The notes under the pieces: model-generated
Seen by the model: the letters and a program-made list of their open reading frames with translations, nothing else
What the model was told of the DNA's origin: nothing
The model's database searches: none
Origin: Butyricicoccus sp. Marseille-Q5471
Lineage (GTDB): Bacteria; Bacillota; Clostridia; Oscillospirales; Butyricicoccaceae
Assembly (NCBI RefSeq): GCF_951230135.1
Contig: NZ_CATNVC010000010.1
Location: 1 to 64,000 of the forward strand
Direction: 5' to 3'
DNA length: 64,000 bases
Shown here: piece after piece, positions 1-7,044 of the stretch
Layout of the letters: each line of letters starts with the position of its first letter
How positions within the stretch are numbered: the first letter of the stretch is position 1
Made by a program: the position numbers and the translations under genes

Positions 1-112
1 GGCTGGCTTCATTTTACCAACTCCTCGGAGGTTGTGCAGTCTTGGCGAAAAACTGTGCACTTTATGTGTCGAAAAACTGTGCAGTTCTATTGGCTGAAAA
101 GTGTGTACTTTA
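1..112 (+). mobile_element. Terminal repeats of a probable IS21-family insertion sequence (partial)
   Basis: Three near-identical 15-base units, CGAAAAACTGTGCAC at 46-60, CGAAAAACTGTGCAG at 70-84 and the degenerate CTGAAAAGTGTGTAC at 94-108, repeat with an exact 24-base period; a partial TTGTGCAGT lies at about 32-40. Regularly spaced transposase-binding repeats at the ends are typical of IS21-family elements. Coding sequence for an ABC-3C protein begins right after the last repeat without its own start region, so this is read as the end of an element inserted into that gene. The transposase genes and other end would lie left of the window. Family assignment is inference and the exact boundary is uncertain. 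Confidence 0.5.
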
Positions 113-912
113 TCTTACCATTTACAAGAATCTCAGAACAAAGGTCACCAAAGTTATTATAAAGCATTTACCAGTATGCCAGAATCGCAAATTCAGCAAT
201 TGTTAGATTGTATTTATGTAATTGACAAGAGCAGCAATATTGTCGATGTTGAATCTGATATAAAAAAAGCCATTAGATATAGTAGCCTTCCTCAATATAT
301 TGATAAAATATGTGAACGTTTGGAAGGTTGGTGGTACAAAAAAGCAATAGAAGCTTTATGCTCAGAAACACCAATATTCATATCTCAGAGTCAAGTGCGT
401 TCACACATAGTTTCTATAGGATTGGAATATGCACCCGACAATTTGCCTATTGATGTGGACGAATCCGAAAACTTCGAATTAGATGAGTTGTCTCCAAATG
501 ATCAAATATTTTATGAACAATTAAAGCTGATTTGCTTAGGAAGCAATAGACTGAGAATGGCAATTAGAGATTATTATCGTGCCTTCAAACAGCGAGCAAA
601 CTGGGTCAGGGAAGAATTGTTATATACAAATGAGCTGGACAAATATGAAAAAAACTTATTGATGAATGGGAACATTCATTTTATGCAATGCAAGACGAAT
701 TGTCAGATTATGGAGATCAAATTACAGAAAATACTAAAGTATTAAATGCAAAAAAACTCTATAAGGAAATTGAAGAAAAGGATATACGTATTAGAGATCG
801 CTGCAGTGATGCATTTGTAATGAGAGGCAGTTATCATATCTTAGCGAATCAGCTTAGAGTAGGATGGCATATTGATTTTTATGAGCGTTTGGCGCAATTA
901 TTAAAGAACTGA
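101..912 (+). pseudogene. ABC-three-component (ABC-3C) system effector, C-terminal part, truncated and frameshifted
   Basis: The reading frame from about 109 encodes a helical region resembling the C-terminal domain of ABC-3C effector proteins; the last residues (GSYHILANQLRVGWHIDFY) fit the end of that domain. The N-terminal part, which normally carries the toxic or enzymatic domain, is absent and is replaced by insertion-sequence terminal repeats. The frame also breaks at an A7 run (648-654): frame 2 reads to 745, but the sensible continuation (LIDEWEHSFYAMQDEL) is in frame 1 and runs to 912. One extra A, or a -1 ribosomal slip, would join the halves. It sits one base upstream of the middle-component gene. 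Domain assignment comes from neighbours and remembered family features. Confidence 0.6.
649..655 (+). other. A AAA AAC slippery heptamer at the frame junction
   Basis: In the upstream frame the bases divide as A AAA AAC, a canonical -1 slippery sequence. A -1 slip here leads directly into the frame (655 onward) that encodes the rest of the ABC-3C effector. It may only be a deletion hotspot (A8 to A7), since the gene is already truncated. Confidence 0.4.
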
Positions 913-913
913 G

Positions 914-1411
914 GTGATTTATTTGAGGAATTGGGGGCTTAGGGCAAAGGAAGTCGCTTATTTACTTAATCCGGCGTTTTGTGGTAGGTTATTATACAGT
1001 TGCATTAAAACATATAATGAGATAACAAAAAGAGCTTTTCCATTTCCTCTTATTTATCTGATTCTTCCATTGATACTTCATAAAAAAACTAGAGAGTGCA
1101 TATCAAGTCGTACACAATTGATCATATGGCAACAACGATATCCTGAATTATTGATAGGTTTTGCAGAGAGAACAAAAGATATGGTTCAAATAACCAATGA
1201 GGCTATGGAGTTTTTGCTCCAAAGTGGTGTCGTACTGTTAACGAACGCTGCAGAGCTTGAAATATCTCAAACGAGCCGACCACTCAGTAAGACAAAATAT
1301 GTTAATGACGAAATCAGAGATTGCCTTAATAAAAGCGAACACGTTGCAAAATGGTTTGCTGCAGCAGGAAAAGTTGAAACAGTATATGTTGGTTTGGGGG
1401 TAAGACCATGA
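914..1411 (+). CDS. ABC-3C system middle component
   Basis: Small protein of 165 residues from a GTG start (TTG at 923 is an alternative). The pattern of an N-terminal NPAFCGRLL segment, a central FPFPLIYLILPLILHKKTRE segment and a C-terminal WFAAAGKVETVYVGLGVRP segment matches my memory of the middle-component families of three-component ABC systems, which link the effector to the SMC-like ATPase. It follows the effector remnant by one base and overlaps the ATPase gene by 4 bases (ATGA), as expected of a translationally coupled operon. Intact in this window. The residue-level function is unknown, and the family call rests on gene order plus these motifs. Confidence 0.7.
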   Translation: MIYLRNWGLRAKEVAYLLNPAFCGRLLYSCIKTYNEITKRAFPFPLIYLILPLILHKKTRECISSRTQLIIWQQRYPELLIGFAERTKDMVQITNEAMEFLLQSGVVLLTNAAELEISQTSRPLSKTKYVNDEIRDCLNKSEHVAKWFAAAGKVETVYVGLGVRP

Positions 1412-3324
1412 TGCAGATACGAGAATTAGTCATATACGGATTAAATGGACAAGTAAGGCATTTGCCATTTCAATTAGGAAAAGTGAACATAATATCCGGA
1501 AAATCGAAATCCGGAAAATCGGCTGTAGGCGACATAATTGACTATTGCCTAGGCGGGAGTTCTTGTGATATTGCAGATGGCGTAATTAGAGAAAATGTGT
1601 CGTGGTATGGATTGCTATTGCAGTTTGATAGCGAAAGAGTGTTTGTAGCTCGCCAAAATCCGCCTCCTGGTCAACAGTCGACGGGATTTTGTTATATTGA
1701 GGTCGGAGAAAAGATTGAAGTTCCTGAAAAATGTGATTTTGTTTCCAATACTAATGTTGCTGGATTGGAGGAGGCCTTAACTAAGAGATTAGGCATTTCT
1801 GAAAATCTAAATATACCGCCGGACGGACAAAGCCGTGATCCTTTAGCAGCTAATATTCGACATGCATTATACTACTGCTTTCAAAATCAAGATGAGGTAG
1901 CAGCAAAAACTTTTTTATTTCATAAGCAGTCAGAGGATTTTATTACGCAAGCCATAAAAGACACTTTGCCATATTTTTTAGGTATAGTGAATGAGGAAGC
2001 GTTAGCCTTAGAAAATGAAAGAAGTATTCTAAAAAGAAGATTAGCAATTGAAAGACGTAGGCTAGAAGAAAATAGAATGCTTCAAGGAGGAGGCTTGCAA
2101 AGAGCCATTTCGTTAATATCTGAAGCAAAGTATGTAGGTCTCGTATACGATAATATTGAAGTGGATTATGATAGTTACGATTCTGTCTATAAAGTTTTAA
2201 AAAACGTGAATGAATGGACTCCTGTAAATGCTGAAACGGTTGGTATGGATCGTTTAAGCTTTTTACAGTCAGAACTAAAAAAAGCCGAGGATGAATTAGA
2301 ACAACTGAATCAGGATATTAGTAATGCAAAAACATTTGCGGGAGAAACAAGCGGCTATGCAAATGAAGTCGAGCATCAAAAAATTAGGCTAAGCTCAATT
2401 GGTTTATTCGAGCAACTTGATTTTAGACCGGATCATTGCCCCTTATGTGCCAATGAACTAGAAACACCTTTACCAAATATCGACATGATAAGAACCGCTA
2501 TAAAAAACCTAGATGACAATATACAAAATGTTACCCGGGAAAAACCGAAATTACGAAAATATATTGACTCCCTTGAATCAGAGAGGGAAAAAACACGGCA
2601 AGACATTATCCAAGTAAAGTCTGAAATTGATGGCATTTATACTCAGAATCAGGATGCCATTGCATTAAAAGATTTAAATTCTAGGCGTGCAAAAGTAGTT
2701 GGTAGAATTAGTCTATGGCTGGAAAGCGTAGAGCAACATGATGACTCTACAGGTAAAGAAAAAGTCATAAAAAAGATTGAGGATAGAATATGTGAAATTA
2801 ATGAAACGTTAGATAAAGACTCACTAGAAGATCGTAAGCAATCTGTATTATCACGAATATCTGTAGATATGACTGAATGGGCTAAGGAGCTGAACTTAGA
2901 ACATTCGGATAACCCATATCGTCTAGATATGAACAAAGTTACAGTTATTGTCGATAAAGCTGATCGCCCTGTTCCTTTAAAACAGCTCGGCAGTGGATCA
3001 AATTGGGTTGGGATACATCTAATAACTTACTTTGCGTTACATAAATATTTTATTACGCTTAAAAGGCCAGTGCCTAATTTTATATTTTTGGATCAACCTT
3101 CACAAGTATATTTTCCATCTGAGTTAGATGAAAAAAATACAGATTGGAATATGGTTGGCACCTTATATAACTTTATATCCGATAGGGTATCGGAACTAAA
3201 ACAAAAGCTTCAAGTCATAATAGTAGATCATGCTAACCTCAAAAATGAAAGTTTCCGTAACTCTGTTATTGAAGATTGGTGGAATGAAAATAACTTGATA
3301 CCGGAAGATTGGTACAAAAAATAG
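1408..3324 (+). CDS. DUF3732-type SMC/Rad50-like ABC ATPase of an ABC-3C system
   Basis: 638 residues. Walker A is GKSKSGKS at residues 31-38, followed by a DYCLGG segment typical of DUF3732. Charged coiled-coil regions flank a CPLC motif (residues 344-347) that resembles a Rad50 zinc hook. The C-terminal lobe has a signature-like LGSGSNW and a Walker B FIFLDQPSQ. Such ATPases are proposed to act as DNA- or damage-sensing cores that license an attached effector in prokaryotic conflict systems. Here the ATPase and middle component are intact while the effector is broken, so the system is probably inactive. The locus is clearly more AT-rich than the rest of the window, which suggests horizontal acquisition. 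Confidence 0.8.
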   Translation: MMQIRELVIYGLNGQVRHLPFQLGKVNIISGKSKSGKSAVGDIIDYCLGGSSCDIADGVIRENVSWYGLLLQFDSERVFVARQNPPPGQQSTGFCYIEVGEKIEVPEKCDFVSNTNVAGLEEALTKRLGISENLNIPPDGQSRDPLAANIRHALYYCFQNQDEVAAKTFLFHKQSEDFITQAIKDTLPYFLGIVNEEALALENERSILKRRLAIERRRLEENRMLQGGGLQRAISLISEAKYVGLVYDNIEVDYDSYDSVYKVLKNVNEWTPVNAETVGMDRLSFLQSELKKAEDELEQLNQDISNAKTFAGETSGYANEVEHQKIRLSSIGLFEQLDFRPDHCPLCANELETPLPNIDMIRTAIKNLDDNIQNVTREKPKLRKYIDSLESEREKTRQDIIQVKSEIDGIYTQNQDAIALKDLNSRRAKVVGRISLWLESVEQHDDSTGKEKVIKKIEDRICEINETLDKDSLEDRKQSVLSRISVDMTEWAKELNLEHSDNPYRLDMNKVTVIVDKADRPVPLKQLGSGSNWVGIHLITYFALHKYFITLKRPVPNFIFLDQPSQVYFPSELDEKNTDWNMVGTLYNFISDRVSELKQKLQVIIVDHANLKNESFRNSVIEDWWNENNLIPEDWYKK

Positions 3325-3374
3325 ATTATTAACAATGCTTTTGGCCTGCATCTATTTTGTACTAACGACACAAG

Positions 3375-3424
3375 GCGAGTGGTCTTATAGCATTTGAGAT
3401 GCTATAAGACCATTCGCTTTTTAT
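3375..3424 (+). terminator. Intrinsic terminator after the ABC-3C operon
   Basis: A 19-base stem (GCGAGTGGTCTTATAGCAT paired with the arm at 3399-3417, one G-T wobble) closes a TTGAG loop and is followed by TTTTTAT. Confidence 0.85.
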
Positions 3425-3731
3425 ATGCCTTTTCGCAAAGGGTGTCGTCTATCACTGTCCCTTGCTTGTTTTTTGGAAAGAATGAGAGTATACTACAAAT
3501 AGTACGTGGAATTGAAGGGTGAAATGGGCTTTGCGTATTCCATGCTGAAATGCCGGTACAGCAAGACGTTTTGCATATTTGGCGGCATTTTAGGAAAGAC
3601 TTTACGCAGACATGAACTTGCGGAAACAGTACATCATAGAATCCTGCACATCACAGGATTATTTTTTAGAATTGATGACTTCTGTTGAAAATAAAACTAT
3701 AATGGAAACAGAAAGAAATTGGAGGTAAGAT
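3425..3731. other. Intergenic stretch, no convincing gene
   Basis: About 300 bases between the ABC-3C terminator and the NifX-like gene. A 60-codon frame at 3506-3688 lacks a ribosome binding site and any recognisable feature. A TATAAT at 3698-3703 without a good -35 partner may be the -10 of the downstream gene, whose ribosome binding site GGAGG starts at 3721. Confidence 0.5.
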
Positions 3732-4130
3732 ATGAAGCTTGCAGTCGCATATGAGGATGGTCAGGTCTTTCAGCACTTTGGCCATTGTGAATATTTTAAG
3801 ATTTATGACGTTTCGGATAAGAAGGTAGTTGCGGCAGCCGTCGTAAGCGCTGTCGGCAGCGGACATGGTGCGCTGGCCGGATTCCTGCAGACAAACGGCG
3901 TGGACACACTGATCTGTGGCGGAATTGGCGGCGGTGCACGTGTGGCACTGGAGCAAGCAGGCATCCGACTGTATCCCGGTGTGGTCGGCGATGCAGACGA
4001 AAGCGTTGCTGCTCTTCTCGCGGGAACGTTACAGTATAATCCGAATACGCTTTGCAGCCATCATCATGAGGATGGGCATGCAGAACATCACTGTGGTGAG
4101 AATAAACACGGCTGTGGCGGTAACCACTGA
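3732..4130 (+). CDS. NifX/NifB-type dinitrogenase iron-molybdenum cofactor-binding domain protein
   Basis: 132 residues. The opening MKLAVAYEDGQVFQHFGHC, the central TLICGGIGGGAR and the following IRLYPGVVGDADESV are characteristic of the small FeMo-cofactor-binding (NifX/NafY-like) fold. In non-diazotrophic anaerobes these proteins are thought to bind or carry iron-sulfur clusters. The C-terminal tail of about 25 residues is very rich in His and Cys (CSHHHEDGHAEHHCGENKHG), so extra metal binding is likely. The start is supported by GGAGG six bases upstream. A rhodanese follows about 55 bases downstream, suggesting joint work in sulfur or Fe-S metabolism. No nitrogenase gene is nearby. Confidence 0.85.
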   Translation: MKLAVAYEDGQVFQHFGHCEYFKIYDVSDKKVVAAAVVSAVGSGHGALAGFLQTNGVDTLICGGIGGGARVALEQAGIRLYPGVVGDADESVAALLAGTLQYNPNTLCSHHHEDGHAEHHCGENKHGCGGNH

Positions 4131-4185
4131 ATAGGAGCATATATGATGACGATTCAAAATCGTGCACAACAGCAGGTGGGGTAGT

Positions 4186-4509
4186 ATGGGATTGTTTGAT
4201 ATGTCAACAAAGCGCATGACACTTTCCCGGGGAATAGAGCTGGCGCAGAGCACGCCGCATGCTGTGCTGCTGGATGTGCGAACTGTGGAGGAATTCGAAC
4301 AGGGGCATTTGCCCGGCAGCGTAAATCTTCCGGTGAACCGCATACAGAGTATTGCATTTGATAAGCAGATTCCGCTTTTTGTATATTGTCAAAGCGGAAT
4401 GCGCAGTGGACGCGCTTGCAGCTATTTGCAGCAAGCAGGGTATACGGCAACCAATATCGGCGGTCTCGCGGGCTATCAGGGCACGTTGGAATCCGGTAGG
4501 ACAACCTGA
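4186..4509 (+). CDS. Single-domain rhodanese-like sulfurtransferase
   Basis: 107 residues from ATG 4186, chosen because AGGTGGGG precedes it; a longer frame opens at 4162 without such a site. The fold is recognisable from LLDVRTVEEFEQGHLPGSVN and the active-site loop CQSGMRSGRA, where the Cys would carry the persulfide and the loop ends in Arg. Single-domain rhodaneses move sulfane sulfur to acceptors. The gene follows the NifX-like gene in the same direction and ends shortly before a strong terminator, so the two probably form a short operon. The natural sulfur acceptor cannot be told from sequence. Confidence 0.85.
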   Translation: MGLFDMSTKRMTLSRGIELAQSTPHAVLLDVRTVEEFEQGHLPGSVNLPVNRIQSIAFDKQIPLFVYCQSGMRSGRACSYLQQAGYTATNIGGLAGYQGTLESGRTT

Positions 4510-4559
4510 AAAGTCGTAGATGCAGAGGGATTATCCGTAAACTACTCTGCAAATAGGCT

Positions 4560-4597
4560 GAAAGCTCCTTTTGAAACGGATCAGAAGGAGCTTTCTT
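4560..4597 (+). terminator. Intrinsic terminator after the rhodanese gene
   Basis: GAAAGCTCCTT (4560-4570) pairs with AAGGAGCTTTC (4585-4595) around a 14-base loop, with a short pyrimidine-rich tail. Confidence 0.7.
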
Positions 4598-4746
4598 TCA
4601 TTTATCATGCGTAGAAGCAGGGGTGGTTACATTTGTGCGATTTTCGTGCAAAAGTTTCTGAAAATGAAATCGACAAAAAGGACAAGCCGTGGTATACTTT
4701 AGATGTAAGGAAATTTAATGAAGAAATGTGTAGTAAGGCACTTTAA

Positions 4747-4766
4747 TTGATAATAATTATTAATTG
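4747..4766 (+). promoter_or_regulatory. AT-rich palindrome upstream of the Rrf2 promoter, candidate metal/redox operator
   Basis: TTGATAATAATTATTAATTG contains the perfect 12-base palindrome TAATAATTATTA (4751-4762) and resembles Fur-family boxes built from GATAAT units. It ends about 20 bases before the -35 hexamer of the Rrf2-rubrerythrin unit. Which regulator binds is unknown. Confidence 0.4.
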
Positions 4767-4787
4767 AAATATTTTATTAAAAAGCTC

Positions 4788-4816
4788 TTGACATTATGAG
4801 GGTTTGATACTATACT
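4788..4816 (+). promoter_or_regulatory. Sigma-A type promoter for the Rrf2-rubrerythrin unit
   Basis: TTGACA (4788-4793), 17-base spacer, TATACT (4811-4816), about 33 bases before the Rrf2 start codon. Confidence 0.8.
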
Positions 4817-4848
4817 AAAGATGTTCCCAATAGAAAGGAAGGATCGAA

Positions 4849-5265
4849 TTGAGAATCACGCACGAAGCAGATTACGCAATTCGCGTAACCTACTGCCTCG
4901 GACTTGCAGGCGGTAAGCAGTGCGCAAAAGACATTTCAGAAATGACGGGAGTTACATTGCGTTTCGCCCTTAAAATTTTGAGAAAGCTGACGCAGTCCGG
5001 CATTACCAAATCCTATAAAGGCGTTGCGGGTGGGTATGAACTGAACCGTGACCCTGCGGAAATCAGCCTCGGTGAAATCATTGAGTGCATTGACGGACCG
5101 ATTGCGATTAATCACTGTCTGTCCAATGAATTTCAGTGCACACGCGTAGGCAATCGAAATGAATGCGATTTTCATCTTGTCTTTAGCGAAATCAACAAAT
5201 CCTTACGGAATGAGTTGTTCGCGATTCGGATGGATCGATTCCTTCCACAAAAGCTAACCAACTAA
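4849..5265 (+). CDS. Rrf2-family transcriptional regulator, probable Fe-S sensor
   Basis: 138 residues from a TTG start preceded by AAAGGAAGG. The N-terminal winged helix (MRITHEADYAIRVTY, then KILRKLTQSGITKSYKG and GGYELNRDP) is typical of Rrf2. Cys90, Cys97 and Cys106 are spaced like the three cluster ligands of IscR/NsrR-type members, so it probably binds an iron-sulfur cluster and senses iron, oxidative or nitrosative stress. It lies 35 bases upstream of the rubrerythrin gene with no terminator between, so the two are likely co-transcribed and the regulator probably controls its own operon. The signal cannot be determined from sequence. Confidence 0.9.
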   Translation: MRITHEADYAIRVTYCLGLAGGKQCAKDISEMTGVTLRFALKILRKLTQSGITKSYKGVAGGYELNRDPAEISLGEIIECIDGPIAINHCLSNEFQCTRVGNRNECDFHLVFSEINKSLRNELFAIRMDRFLPQKLTN

Positions 5266-5300
5266 TTTTTTATAAACATTTATTTTAGGAGGAAAAAATC

Positions 5301-5843
5301 ATGAAGAAGTTTGTTTGTTCCATCTGCGGTTATGTACACGAAGGCGACTCCGCTCCGGCTGAGTGCCCGATCTGCCACGCTCCGGCTTCCAAGTTCACCG
5401 AGCAGTCCGGCGAGCGCGTCTGGGCTGATGAGCACAAGGTCGGCGTTGCTCAGGGCTGCGACGAAGAGATCCTCAAGGGTCTGCGCATGAACTTTGAAGG
5501 CGAATGCACCGAGGTTGGCATGTACCTGGCAATGGCTCGTGTTGCACATCGTGAGGGTTATCCGGAAGTCGGCATGTACTACGAGAAGGCCGCTTACGAA
5601 GAGGCTGAGCACGCTGCAAAGTTCGCTGAGCTGTTGGGCGAAGTGGTAACTGACTCTACCAAGAAGAACCTGGAGCTGCGTGTTGACGCTGAGTGCGGCG
5701 CAACCGCGGGCAAGAAGGAGCTGGCTTCGCTGGCTAAGAAGCTGAATCTTGATGCGATTCATGACACCGTTCATGAGATGGCAAAGGACGAAGCTCGCCA
5801 CGGCAAGGCATTTGAAGGCTTGCTGAACCGCTACTTCGGCTAA
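5301..5843 (+). CDS. Reverse rubrerythrin (N-terminal rubredoxin, C-terminal di-iron domain)
   Basis: 180 residues. A rubredoxin domain comes first (Cys6, Cys9, Cys22, Cys25) and is followed by a ferritin-like four-helix domain with ExxH motifs ([38 protein letters not shown]). This order is the reverse of classical rubrerythrin and matches clostridial reverse rubrerythrins, cytosolic NAD(P)H-dependent peroxidases that remove hydrogen peroxide and help scavenge oxygen. Strong GGAGG site upstream and Rrf2 regulator gene in front. Codon use looks highly biased, as in an abundant protein. The electron donor is not encoded next to it. Confidence 0.92.
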   Translation: MKKFVCSICGYVHEGDSAPAECPICHAPASKFTEQSGERVWADEHKVGVAQGCDEEILKGLRMNFEGECTEVGMYLAMARVAHREGYPEVGMYYEKAAYEEAEHAAKFAELLGEVVTDSTKKNLELRVDAECGATAGKKELASLAKKLNLDAIHDTVHEMAKDEARHGKAFEGLLNRYFG

Positions 5844-5939
5844 GCATAAAGTCCTCATTCGGTCGCTAAGATACGCCTCAGTACTGGCTAATTGCGAAGA
5901 ATAAAGAAAAATAAATACGAGAAGTTATGCTTTTCACTT

Positions 5940-5977
5940 AAAATGCGGTTCACGATCAGTCGTGAACCGCATTTTTG
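5940..5977 (+). terminator. Intrinsic terminator after rubrerythrin
   Basis: AAAATGCGGTTCACGA pairs perfectly with TCGTGAACCGCATTTT around a TCAG loop, followed by T residues. The A-rich 5' flank means it could also act on the minus strand. Confidence 0.85.
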
Positions 5978-6054
5978 CGCTTAAAAATAAAATCTTATTT
6001 TTTAAAGAAGATAATGGGCATACAGGCATAAAACGCCTGGTTTGAGAGTGGAGG

Positions 6055-6462
6055 TTACAACGCATGCATTAGCAATCGGTTTCGCAACTCTTGAATTTTG
6101 GTGTATATCACTCCTATCACGTGTTCAAATGCCGCATCACCTTGCCCGGTGGGATCGTCAATGCCCCAATCCTCGCGGTGCTTACAGGGCAGGGAGGGAC
6201 ATTGGACGTTGCACCCCATCGTTACCACGATGTCGACAGGCGGAATATCGTCAAGCAGCTTACTGCACTGGGTTCGCTCCATATCAATGTCATAAAGCTG
6301 CTTCATAAGGCGCACGGCATCGGCGTTTATCTGTGGCTTGGTTTCTGTGCCGGCAGAATAGCTGACGAACACGTCTGAAGCCAGATGCTCGCCCAAGGCT
6401 TCGGCAATCTGGCTGCGGCAGGAGTTGTGTACGCAAATAAAGGCGACTTTGGGTCTATTCAT
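6055..6462 (-). CDS. arsC: Arsenate reductase, thioredoxin-coupled, LMW-phosphatase fold
   Basis: 135 residues. The P-loop C-x5-R is CVHNSCR at residues 10-16, and redox cysteines follow at 84, 88 and 93 (MGCNVQCPSLPC), then EDWGIDDPTG. This is the thioredoxin-dependent ArsC class, which reduces arsenate to arsenite through a relay of cysteines. It is the last gene of a minus-strand operon with an ArsR regulator, an ArsP-like permease and a small thioredoxin, and the thioredoxin just upstream is a natural candidate reductant. The start ATG at 6462 is followed by the expected RPKVAFICVHNS beginning. Confidence 0.9.
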   Translation of the reverse strand: MNRPKVAFICVHNSCRSQIAEALGEHLASDVFVSYSAGTETKPQINADAVRLMKQLYDIDMERTQCSKLLDDIPPVDIVVTMGCNVQCPSLPCKHREDWGIDDPTGQGDAAFEHVIGVIYTKIQELRNRLLMHAL

Positions 6463-6529
6463 GCAGAAAATTATCCTTTCGTTTTGGTAGAAAAGCGGTG
6501 CTTAAAGGTGTGTGTGCAGAGGGGAACGC

Positions 6530-6964
6530 TTACTGCTGTACTGTGGGTAAAAGTTTTATGATTTCATCTTTTTTCAGAACCTTACCAAAAGAAACGACCT
6601 TGTCATCGACCCCCAAAGCCGGGGTGCTCATCACGCCGTAAGCGGCAATCTGAGTAAAGTCAGTCACGTGCTCGATTGCGGTATCCAGACCAAGCTCCTT
6701 CAAGGCTTCCTTCACAGCTGCTTCCAACGCGTTGCACTTTGCACAGTTCGAACCAAGCACCTTAATTGCCGAACCATTGATCGGTGCAGGTTCTGCCTTG
6801 ACCGGCGTTTTGTCATTACAGCGGTTACCGCAGCAGCAGCTTGTATGTTTTTCTTCATCGGTTGGCTTTAATGCAGCCTCAGTAGGCTTGCATATGCCGC
6901 CGCACTTGCATTGTGAAGTCTTATCTGCGGTATCTTTTTTCTTTCCAAAACCGAATAATCCCAT
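6530..6964 (-). CDS. Small redox-active thioredoxin-like protein with Cys-rich N-terminal extension
   Basis: 144 residues from the ATG at 6964-6962, which has GGAGGA upstream. The C-terminal ~75 residues form a small thioredoxin/glutaredoxin-like domain of the type found next to ArsP permeases, with active site NCAKC and cis-Pro segment VMSTPALGVDD. The first ~60 residues are unusual: CKCGGICK and CCCGNRC clusters in a Lys-rich linker that could bind arsenite or a soft metal. It lies between the permease and arsC genes. Likely roles are reducing ArsC or handing a thiol-bound arsenical to the permease; neither is shown by sequence. Confidence 0.82.
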   Translation of the reverse strand: MGLFGFGKKKDTADKTSQCKCGGICKPTEAALKPTDEEKHTSCCCGNRCNDKTPVKAEPAPINGSAIKVLGSNCAKCNALEAAVKEALKELGLDTAIEHVTDFTQIAAYGVMSTPALGVDDKVVSFGKVLKKDEIIKLLPTVQQ

Positions 6965-7044
6965 AATCGATTCCTCCAAATCATATTTTGCGGTTGAGAA
7001 TGTGATGGTAAATGATGCCCGACGGTGGTGTATACGCCCAATCC

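Noticed and set aside
3506-3688. 60-codon ORF upstream of the NifX-like gene
   Set aside because: No Shine-Dalgarno, no start context, no similarity, and it overlaps the probable promoter region.
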